Of a stretch of 64,000 nucleotides of DNA, positions 56,277 through 64,000 are shown in pieces. The position numbers and the translations under genes were made by a program. Below the pieces are notes generated by a model that did not search any database, was not told the origin of the DNA, and saw only the letters and a list, made by a program, of their open reading frames with translations. The DNA comes from Pectinophora gossypiella (taxonomy: Eukaryota > Arthropoda > Insecta > Lepidoptera > Gelechiidae). The stretch spans positions 12,090,001-12,154,000 of the forward strand of contig NC_065408.1 in NCBI RefSeq assembly GCF_024362695.1, in the 5' to 3' direction. The stretch's first letter is position 1. Every line of letters starts with the position of its first letter.

Positions 56277-56464
56277 CATCATCATTATCATTATCAGCCC
56301 ATTTACGTCCCCACTGCTGGGGCACGGGCCTTCCTTATGGATGGATACGGAGATCGGGCCTTAAACCATCACGCGGGCCCAGTGCGGATTGATGGTTATT
56401 ATTGAGGAGCTCGGTGGCGCAGCGGTAAACGCACAGGGTCTGCGATTGTTGAAGTTAAGCAAAT
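56277..56464 (-). mobile_element. 5S-like SINE with inverted 5' part (twin-primed)
   Basis: Flanked by the 13-bp duplication TTCGTATTTTTAT (56264-56276 and 56465-56477). 56277-56403 is the SINE 3' half in minus orientation (CCCACTGCTGGGGCACGGGC, CCATCACGCGGGCCCAGTGC). 56404-56464 is its 5' head in plus orientation (GGAGCTCGGTGGCGCAGCGG through GAAGTTAAGC). One insertion with the 5' segment flipped and the middle lost is the classic twin-priming product. Confidence 0.85.
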
Positions 56465-57039
56465 TTCGTATTTTTATATTTAAAAAAAAAATACTTATCA
56501 CACAACAGGGTCAGTCGTTACATTCGAGTATAGATCCTTGTAATACCTCTACCTGATACAGAAATGGTATAGGAATGTTATCCTGTGATTGACATAATAA
56601 AATATTTATAATGAGAATTCACTGTTGCCTCTTTAATACAACATTTTTAAGGCCATATCTCACCAGCACCAACATTATATATCACATCATATCTCACTGC
56701 TGGTGAGATATGACTATGTATATCTCTGGGCGATGGACAACAAACCTGTCACCATTCGTTCATTATACTTACATTATACATCTTGAGACGAATATAAGAA
56801 GTATCTGCGGGTTGTCTAAGGTCGTTTTCAATAATCTATCTATCCATGGTTTTCGCTTACTTAAGTAACTTTTGACACTTATTTTGACTTATTTTGTATC
56901 GCAATAAGTGTCAAATTGGGGACTTATTATGAAGTAGTGTCAAATGTGGGTTAGGCTTGTACAGAGAACGCGCGTATTGTGTGAATTTTCCGTCGCGAAC
57001 TCATCTCTCACTAACTTTTATTAGTGTCTTTTTAAGTTA

Positions 57040-57400
57040 TTCAGTTCCATACTTTTGCGTCGGAAAATTCCACTTGATATTAACTCAGAATCACGTGCTG
57101 AATCATCTGCCCTAGTATTTGGTACGGTGTCACTAACACCCATACTTACTTGCATGGTTACCTATATGTACAGTCACGAGCATTAATATACATACACTTT
57201 GGTACCGTGTCACATTAACTTTTTTACAATTTGAACTGTAAGTCTCACTAAATGTCAAATATGTTAGTGCGACAGAGTCCTAAAGTGGGTATATTATAGT
57301 GCTCATGACTGTACCTCTACTTGTACGGAGTGTAAGTGACATCGTAACGAATGCTGAGGGGGATGATTCACTCGTGATTTTTAGTTAATATAATAGCTTT
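57040..57400. mobile_element. CAGGGTGTTAGTGACATC-family MITE, split
   Basis: Left 57045-57145 (GAAAATTCCACTTGATATTA, ACGGTGTCACTAACACCCAT) and right 57325-57400 (GTGTAAGTGACATCGTAACG) are pieces of the family at 60401. The intervening spacer is interrupted by the TA-flanked MITE at 57171-57311. Confidence 0.65.
57171..57311. mobile_element. TA-flanked MITE (CAGTCACGAGCA ends), 141 bp
   Basis: Left CAGTCACGAGCATTAATATA, right reverse complement CAGTCATGAGCACTATAATA, TA at 57169-57170 and 57312-57313. Intact-looking reference copy for the split element at 53996. Confidence 0.85.
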
Positions 57401-58930
57401 AAAGTATTACTTAAGTGTTTAAGAATAAAATACGTAAGTGTCCTCCTTAAAGTAAAAGCTAACAGGGTTTCGTTGCAAGTTTTTATTGAGTGTTGTTTTA
57501 TGGTAGACAATCAGCTGTAAAAGCTTTCAGCTTTCCGTTCAGTGACGTCACAGTGCACTATCGCATGTTGACATGGCCGCGTAAAACATTCTATACTGAA
57601 CATAGTATATAACAGATAAAACTGTGAACGAGGCTGACTGAACTGTGAACGGCGGAGATAGGGATTTTATTGTAAATTGATTTTCATTCGGAATCGTCTG
57701 CTGTTACTTCACTATACTGCATACATACACAAAGTCAGTCCTGGGGATCTAAAATGGGAAAAAAGCAATATTGTAATAGAGTACCGGGTCAAAGATAAAT
57801 TTTAATGTAATAATCTAGAAATAGAAACCACTCTAAGATGATCAAATATTAATCTCATTTTACTTTTCGACTTATTTTCGAATTTTATTTATGAATAGAC
57901 TAACACTGAGTATGACGTTTGACAGCTATTATTGTAGACAACTTTCGTTTTGACGTTTCGCATAAAGTACCTAAATTGAGTAGGTTTTCATGTAAGTAGC
58001 TTATTTGACATTTGCACATATAAAACTAAGTGAGCATTGTCAAGAAATATCAAATTTTGCTTTATAAATGTATAATTTATGGTCTAAATAAATTAAAAAA
58101 TTAAATTAAAAATTAAATTAATAGGATGAATTGCTTCAATGTGGCCTTTTTTATACCTCCAGACCTAATTGTATTTATACAGTGTAGTGCAGAAACAGTT
58201 TCTGTACTTCTTTCTGGGTAATCATAGTGACAAGTCATCAATAAAACACACTGTAGCAGCTCCTAATCATTATATAAACCGCATAGTGACAGCTTACCTT
58301 TCCCTTAACGTTCATCTAGAATATATTTATGGCAGGTTTTTTCCAGAAGGTCAGGTTCAGCTTTGCACCCCTAGGGATATTTTATTTAAATTACCTCAGT
58401 AAATAATTAGAACCATCGTCATTTTAGAAGTATATACTAAATACCTTTTCCTAATTTATTTTCCAATTACCGAGTATACCTCTTAAATCCCAAAAAAAAA
58501 GGAAAGCTTGTTCTATCCAAACTCAAAAGATTTTGTTAGTTTAAGACCCTAATTAATTTTAGGTAATCACAAAATTAAACAAGATTTTTTCTCAAAGGAA
58601 AACATCGCAATTTGTAAAAAAAAAATTAATAACTTTCCTAAGCTTAGAAAATAATTTGCAAAATTACTTCTGAAATCTCGTAGTTGTTGCTACGAGATTC
58701 GTAGCAGGAGCTACGAAAGATCTTACGCCTTTCCGTGTCGTAGCTAAACGAATTCCAGCCTCACAGAATGACCTCATCTCAAAAACTCATCAGATTAGAT
58801 AAACAAGACTACGTCAGAAAGCGTTCGTAAAAAGTTTCATTTCCCATTTTCGTCCGCAATTGAAAAATCGGGTTACAGTCGACATAAAAGCAAAAATTCT
58901 ATCAATACCACCATTTGGCACTGGCGCTGA
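57401..58930. other. Gene-free stretch
   Basis: AT-rich. One MITE half-arm (GATGAATTGCTTCAATGTGG, 58122-58165) related to 38091, and a small hairpin at 58678-58702 (TCTCGTAGTTGTTGCTACGA). No gene. Confidence 0.4.
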
Positions 58931-59210
58931 CAATCTAATTTATTGCGTGTACTTTGTGCTTTATCGCAGTTGCCGGAGAGGTTATTTTGGCGTGAGTTTG
59001 CGGGAGTGATAAAAAGGTCGCCGCCGGCGTTTCTGCTGCCGACGTTGTAGAGCTCTTCAGAGTTCGAGTTGGCACCAAATTTTAGGTCTCAACGCTTCTC
59101 ATTAGGCGCAGCTCACACTATGCCCCTCCCCGCGGGTGGGGGAGGCGTTAGTCCGCGAGGCGGCCATTGTGCTTTAAGACGGCGTTTTGTTTCCCGGCTC
59201 TTTAGATGAC
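58931..59210. other. GC-rich patch, possibly regulatory
   Basis: Rises sharply in GC and CpG (GGTCGCCGCCGGCGTTTCTG, then the palindromic CCCCTCCCCGCGGGTGGGGG near 59124). No coding frame recognised. Could be a promoter or an unrecognised exon. Confidence 0.3.
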
Positions 59211-60179
59211 TGTACGTACTCCACTTTATGGAGAGACGCATGGGCGTGTCACTTACTGATATTAGGCTTGCGACGGCTGGGATTCCCAACGTTAAACCTT
59301 TTTCAAGCCCTGAAAGTGGTCTTGGGAAGATTTATTTCTGTTCACGAGATATCTTGTGGAAACTGAGTTAGAGTTCTTAGATCTTAACTGGATATAAAGA
59401 TAAACGATGCTTTAGTTTAATGTTGCAAGAATTTTTGCCTCGTAGAGTTTCACAAATCTATTCGTATTTATGAAGAGAAACTTAAAATCATCAAATGAAG
59501 AATACAAAATTTTTAATTACTAAATATATACAGTTACAAAAACTTTTCAATTACATTAGTCCATATCCCAAAGAAAACACGCATAATACGAGTATTCAGG
59601 CATCATCATCATCAATTTAAGGGCCACGCTCTTGTCGGTGTAGCATTTTCCATTTCAGTCTATCAAAGGCCAATTCCTTGACTCAGGCATACAGCTGCAT
59701 AATAACCATTGTCGCATAATAGCTGTATTAGCCAGTGACAACTCACAACGGCCCCCTAAAAATCTCCCCGATGTTTGACGTCCCCGAGACGATGCTAACG
59801 ACACGCGGTTTTTTGTCGCGAAATAATTAACCTCCCCCACGTCTCTGGGGCCCTAAAAGCCCGGCGATTCACTTATCTTGCAATTAGTCGAGTAATTTTA
59901 TAACGTCATCACTCTCCCGTGATTTATCTTTTCAATTTAAGTAAATAGAGTTGATAAAATTGCTACCTTTTACTTGCAGATTTAGGGTAACTGTTTTAAG
60001 AAAAAGATCATATCTTTGTAGGTACTCAATTTTGATCTTTAATGTTATTAAAAGCCAGGATTAAAAAAAAGAGTTATAAGAGAAAATTGTTTTGTATAAT
60101 TCAAAAGAGAATGTTAAAGTTATTTGGACATATATGTATTTTATTTATTAATTTTTCTTTATGGAGGACAAAATAAAAT
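59211..60179. other. Gene-free stretch
   Basis: Contains a repeat scrap at 59595-59660 (CATCATCATCATCAATTTAA, CTCTTGTCGGTGTAGCAT). Otherwise nothing recognised. Confidence 0.4.
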
Positions 60180-60350
60180 AATTACAAAAGCAGGGTATTA
60201 GGCAAAGATTGATTGAAGAGTTGGCAGAGGAAAACCTAGAAAGATATTATATTAAGTACGTACCTACTTACGTTGACCAAATCGGAGACGCACTTAAAAA
60301 AGGTCTAGTGCGGTCTATTCTAAATCGGCATACGTATATGAAACGAGTAA
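60180..60350 (+). pseudogene. LINE polyprotein C-terminal scrap
   Basis: Reads YVDQIGDALKKGLVRSILNR then HTYMKRVMNS, aligning with the W.DQI.EALK...V.S..NRRACM.RLM tail of insect RT elements. Several stops upstream. Confidence 0.6.
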
Positions 60351-60400
60351 TGAATTCTTAAACAAAGCTATACTTTCTGCTAAACTGGGTCGGAGATATA

Positions 60401-60870
60401 CAGGGTGTTAGTGACATCGTAACGAAAACTTTGAGGGGTGGTTCAGGCCATGATTCTGAGTTGCATATTGTTGAATTTTTTGACACGAAATTCCACTTGA
60501 TATCAACTCAGAATCATGGTCTGAACCATCCCCCTCAGTATTCGTTACGGTGTCACTAACATCCATACCTACTTATATGGCTACCGTATGTACTTGTACG
60601 GGGTGTAAGTGTCATCGTAACGAATACTGAGAGGGATGATTCATCTGATTATTTTGAGTTAATATCAAGTGGAATTTTCCATTGCAAAAGTATAGAATTG
60701 AAAATAATTTAAAAAAACTAAAAAAAACATGAATTTTGCGACACCCTGTATACTGGGTGTTAGTGACATCGTAACGAATACTGAGGGGGTCGATTTAGAC
60801 AATGATTCTGAGTTAAAATCAAGTGGAATTTGCCATCGCCAAATTCATGTTTTTTTTTTCGATTTTTTAA
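60401..60870. mobile_element. Cluster of CAGGGTGTTAGTGACATC MITEs
   Basis: Three copies in a row: 60401-60565 palindromic after TA, 60599-60751 ending in ACACCCTGTA, and 60754-60865 starting TGGGTGTTAGTGACATCGTA. All share TCAAGTGGAATTT and the CGTAACGAA motif of 26371-26583. Nested or tandem insertion at preferred TA sites. Confidence 0.7.
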
Positions 60871-60898
60871 ATAATTTAATATTTTATTATTATTATTA

Positions 60899-61194
60899 GA
60901 GGAGCTCGGTGGCGCAGCGGTAAACGCGCTCGGTCTGCGATGGTCGAAGTTAAACAACTTTCGCAAAGGCCGGTCATAGGATGGGTGACCACAAAAAAAA
61001 AGTTTTCATCTCGAGCTCCTCCGTGCTTCGGAAGACACGTTAAGCCGTTGGTTCCGGCTGCATTAGCAGTCGTTAATAACCACCAATCCGCATTGGGCCC
61101 GCGTGGTGGTTTAAGGCCCGATCTTCCTATCTATCCATAGGGAAGGCCCGTGCCCCAGCAGTGGGGACTTTAATGGGCTGATGATGATGATGAT
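60899..61194 (+). mobile_element. 5S-rRNA-like SINE, near full length
   Basis: Head GAGGAGCTCGGTGGCGCAGC holds a tRNA A-box-like TGGCGCAGCGG. Then come GTTAAACAAC (60949) and GGATGGGTGACC (60979-60990), the 5S rRNA box A and box C, in the 42-bp span found in 5S genes. After an A run follow the shared core GTGCTTCGGAAGACACGTTA, CCGCATTGGGCCCGCGTGGT and GGAAGGCCCGTGCCCCAGCA, and a GAT-repeat end. Confidence 0.85.
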
Positions 61195-61690
61195 ATTATT
61201 AACAGTAAGTACCTATTTTACAACAAACGAATTGCCCCACTAGATAGTAGGGAAATGGTTTTATTCAATTGATATCTTTTTTCTCTTTAGAAATCGAATA
61301 TCAGCAAATAATGTTTCATAGCGACTGAAATTCAAAACGCACTGTACGTTGCCATTTTCAAGCTTCCCATAAAACTTAGACTCGAAAAAGTCACAAGTTC
61401 TTATAAGTTTAAAGCGATTCGCCGAAGCGGTCGTAATTTTGGTAATTTCTTCCAAAAAGACACGGTGAAGGCTAACGTGGAAAGTTGGTAATGGCAAAGA
61501 CGTGAGTGAAGTGCCATTAATGGTGGAACGACTTTAAGGATACTTACTGGCGAATCTTGACACTTACCAGAGACAACTAGAGAGGAATTCTTTACTTATC
61601 AATAATGATAGCAGTGACATAATTATTGTGTAAGTAGGTCTCAAAAATTGCCAAAGGAGTACTGAAAAAAGCACTGTATGTGCATTAACA

Positions 61691-61900
61691 GCCTCCGTGG
61701 TCTAGTGGTTAGTGCGTTGGGGTCATGATCTGCAGATCCGGGTTCAAGTCCCGATGGGGACATTGACAAAATTGCTTTGTGAGAAATTATGTAAGAATGT
61801 GCATTGTACCACGAATGGTCATGACAAAAATGTCTATCATGAGTATGATATATTCTATATTATATTTTAAGTGAAAGCGTTTGCAATACTTTTTCCTAAT
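61691..61900 (+). mobile_element. tRNA-derived SINE
   Basis: GCCTCCGTGGTCTAGTGGTT has a good A box and GGTTCAAGTCC (61741-61751) a good B box, 72 nt in tRNA-like order. The acceptor stem has a mismatch and the anticodon arm is poor. The body continues with AAAATTGCTTTGTGAGAAAT, as at 37800. A SINE, not a functional tRNA. Confidence 0.75.
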
Positions 61901-61904
61901 TATT

Positions 61905-62050
61905 TCAAATTCAAATTCAAAAATATCTTTATTCAGTTGGTAACATAGTTACACTTTGAATCGTCAATTTTTACATAACGAACGTCCCATCAGCCTAAAA
62001 CTACTGCAGCTTCTCATAACCTATATAGCCGGGGAAAAGAAGCTGCAAGA
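61905..62050 (-). repeat. LINE/SINE terminal fragment
   Basis: TTTCAAATTCAAATTCAAAA followed by ATATCTTTATTCAGTTGG and GGGGAAAAGAAGCTGCAAGA. The start looks like the reverse of a TTTGAATTTGAAA tail. A dispersed family known to me from moth sequences; class not certain. Confidence 0.4.
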
Positions 62051-62292
62051 AAAGATTGAATTAAGAAAAATATATTTACAGTTGAGATTTTAAGGTATTG
62101 TGGGTACCTTATAAGTAATTTAGATTAGTTTATTTGTTGTTTGAATTGAAACTAAAGGATTAGGTAAATTATCTTAACTTTCAGTCGACGTTTTCTAAGA
62201 GAATCCTCTTGCCGTGAAGCTGTGCCAGTCTTAGCTCAATCACAAATAAATGATGCATACCCTTTTAACTTGGATTATCTTATAAATAACTT

Positions 62293-62563
62293 CATCATCA
62301 TCATCATCAGCCCATTAACGTCCCCACTGCTGAGGCACGGGCCTTCCCTATGGATGGATAGGTTGATCGGGCCTTAAACCATCACGCGGGCCCAGTGCGG
62401 ATTGATGGTTATTAACGACTGCTATTGCGAAGCACGGAGGAGCTCGAGATGAAAACTTTTTTTTTGTGGTCACCAATCCTATGACCGGCCTTTGCGAAAG
62501 TTACTTAACTTCAACAATCGCAGACCGAGCGCGTTTACTGCTGCGCCACCGAGCTCCTCAAAC
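62293..62563 (-). mobile_element. 5S-rRNA-like SINE, full length, with TSD
   Basis: The 11-bp duplication ATAAATAACTT is at 62282-62292 and 62564-62574. The minus strand runs from GAGGAGCTCGGTGGCGCAGC through GAAGTTAAGTAACTT, GGATTGGTGACC and GGGCCCGCGTGATGGTTTAA to the GATGATGATG end, 271 bp. The shared core is shortened here (GTGCTTCGCAATAGC) compared with 60899. Confidence 0.9.
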
Positions 62564-62574
62564 ATAAATAACTT

Positions 62575-63132
62575 ACGAACATTTAAAATAGAAGATTGAA
62601 TTCACAATGCGAAAGGAAAGAGGTTCCACTTTCTTGACACTTGAGCAATGTATACTTTAACTTTACCTTTTATTATGTAAATAACTTAGATTTAGAATGA
62701 ATTAGTTAAGGAGCGAGCTTCGTATGGGTTGAATAATGCCGGATTATACTAATCTCAGTTGAGTCACTCTATTTTCGTTCGCTTTCCTAAATGGTTGCGG
62801 TGTTTAATGGAATTGTTAACCAAATCAGACTGTAAATAGAGTTCAAATTAATTAAAATGGAAATAAAGTACCTATCTGTCTAACAGAAATTGATTTGTGT
62901 TAATAAATAAAAAGTTACTTAAGTATAACCTATTTATGAAGTTTCCATTGCTATGATTTTGATTATCGTATCTATAATAATATATATAATTTGGACGCAA
63001 ACTGAGTCTTGTATTAGGACACATCGTAATAGTTAGAGAATAGGAGTTTGGGTTGTAAAAGAATTTTGGTATATGACAAATTTGGAATATGAGCATCATA
63101 GGGTACTCTAAGGGTTCCACATCTGCGAGCCT
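62575..63132. other. Gene-free stretch
   Basis: AT-rich, nothing recognised. Confidence 0.4.
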
Positions 63133-63257
63133 AGCACCGTAAGCACGCGACTCTTTCTCGCCGCAACAGAGATCGTCTGTCTCTTTCTGTGCAGTACTGT
63201 GAGAGAGTGACGGGTGACGTATGTCGAGGCGAGAAAGAGTCGCGCGCTTACGGTGCT
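63133..63257. repeat. Hairpin element with 30-bp arms
   Basis: AGCACCGTAAGCACGCGACT (63133) continues for 30 bp and is mirrored at 63228-63257 with 29 of 30 bases matching. The 65-bp loop is CT/GA-rich. Small MITE or structured RNA gene. TA is next to both ends, so a TA-type MITE is the simpler reading. Confidence 0.7.
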
Positions 63258-63419
63258 AACCCCGCTGGCCGCACTGCATCGCGCTTTCCTATGCTTCTAT
63301 CCTTTTTGTCGCTCAGAACCATTGATCCATAATTATGTTATCACAACCGTCATTTACTAACCCTAAGTTTTCCTTTTCACTCTGGTCATGCTTGGCCCTT
63401 CGATCATATTGTGATATAA

Positions 63420-63660
63420 ACAAAGTTCGCAATCAGAGAGTTCTCAAATGTCATCGAAAAATCCTCCTTTCCCTTTTTCTCTTAGCGGCATCCCTTTTTA
63501 ACGCATAGCGTTAAGTGCAGTGTCCAAGTGTCGTGTTAAGTGCGAAATTAATTGAAGTGACGGTGACAGAGTTGAACCGCGTATCTCTGTGAAAGTGCTG
63601 AATCGCGTGTGTAGAGAATAAATTCGTTTTCCCTTGGATTTAGTGAGTTTCCTTCCAATC
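63420..63660 (+). other. Possible 5' leader-like sequence
   Basis: AAGTGCAGTGTCCAAGTGTC, GAAGTGACGGTGACAGAGTT and CTGTGAAAGTGCTGAATCGC have the GTG-rich look of insect 5' leaders. No clear donor or ATG was settled. Weak call. Confidence 0.2.
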
Positions 63661-63912
63661 CCGAAACCCAGTTCTGTAACAATATATATTTACTTGGACT
63701 TTAGAATACATAAAATAAAGGCTTAAGCAGATACTTTAGTGGACACCTATGTTTAGTATGGTCACGAGTACTACACATTAGTACAAATTATATTTATCAT
63801 GACTGTACAGAAATGACAGATTTTCTTCTATCATTTTCAGACTTTTCTTCAGGCATTTTAACATGTAATTTTGAAAAGTTCAATATCGATTTTAAAATAA
63901 GCTTTATTATCA

Positions 63913-64000
63913 TTCATTTTAGAGCCAAGCTCTTGTCGGTGTAGCATCCTCCATGCTACTTTTTAGGGAAAAATAGGGCAGCGGTTTCCCTCTTGCCTTC
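63913..64000 (+). repeat. Repeat with GCTACTTTTTAGGGAAAAAT, cut by window end
   Basis: GAGCCAAGCTCTTGTCGGTG then the title motif and GGGCAGCGGTTTCCCTCTTG. Same family as 23076 and 49748. Confidence 0.65.

Noticed and set aside
60949..60990. A genuine 5S rRNA gene
   Set aside because: Only the internal control region boxes match. The 5' and 3' stems of 5S rRNA are missing and the sequence continues into SINE core and tail.
60940..61140. 66-codon frame starting in the 5S-like SINE
   Set aside because: Wholly inside a SINE with pol III boxes; the same frame arises in other copies of the repeat.
61691..61762. Possible tRNA gene
   Set aside because: A and B boxes are good, but the acceptor stem has a mismatch, the anticodon arm pairs poorly, and the same sequence continues into a SINE body shared with 37461-37930.

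Overview
This is eukaryotic, intron-containing, AT-rich DNA dense in short mobile elements, and it reads as a moth or butterfly (Lepidoptera). The evidence is an insect gap-junction gene (innexin 3), SINE families with the core GTGCTTCGGAAGGCACGTTA, jockey-type LINE ends, TA- and TTAA-flanked MITEs, and unit-size genes split by short exons with GT/AG borders. There are no bacterial operons, CRISPR arrays or rRNA genes. I assign the species no further than Lepidoptera.

Genes. (1) Innexin inx3, + strand, eight coding exons between 7103 and 18168 (386 aa, apparently intact), with a possible 5' leader exon and promoter near 2395-2790. (2) The N-terminal four coding exons of a DOCK3/4 (sponge-like) Rac/Rap exchange factor, - strand, 28421 down to 21149; later exons were not found, so inx3 may lie inside a DOCK intron. 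(3) A 97-aa MPLKIP/TTDN1-like gene, + strand, 37004-38431, two exons. (4) A 75-aa secreted eight-cysteine TIL-like inhibitor peptide, + strand, 41029-41914, followed by three degenerate tandem copies of its 3' end. (5) A CpG-rich promoter with a probable first coding exon, + strand, 51887-51973, whose remainder is outside the window or unrecognised.

Layout. 1-7 kb: a TSD-flanked jockey end, then the inx3 upstream region. 7-18 kb: inx3, with a 2-kb repeat element (copy A) and a palindromic MITE in intron 1. 18-28.6 kb: inx3 3' flank, then DOCK exons separated by LINE remnants, SINEs and a TA-type MITE. 29.5-37 kb: the DOCK and MPLKIP-like genes are head to head, but about 7 kb of nested elements now separates them. 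The outer element (copy B) is flanked by a 165-bp direct duplication of the sequence just upstream of the MPLKIP-like gene. Inside it is a TA-flanked DNA transposon with a broken DDE transposase, then a LINE with RNase H on the - strand, then a 1-kb jockey fragment. 37-43 kb: MPLKIP-like gene with two MITEs in its intron, then the TIL gene and its tandem tail copies. 43-51 kb: gene-poor, including a 2.15-kb TTAA-flanked foldback. 51.7-52.1 kb: CpG-rich gene start. 52-64 kb: nested MITEs, jockey ends, and 5S-rRNA-like SINEs, one of which shows a twin-priming inversion.

The genes are unrelated in function (gap junction, Rho-GTPase signalling, PLK1/splicing-linked small protein, secreted inhibitor). 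The most interesting content is structural: promoter duplication by a nested insertion, terminal-exon amplification in a cysteine-rich peptide gene, and datable nesting of repeats. All family calls come from reading motifs by eye; no searches were run.
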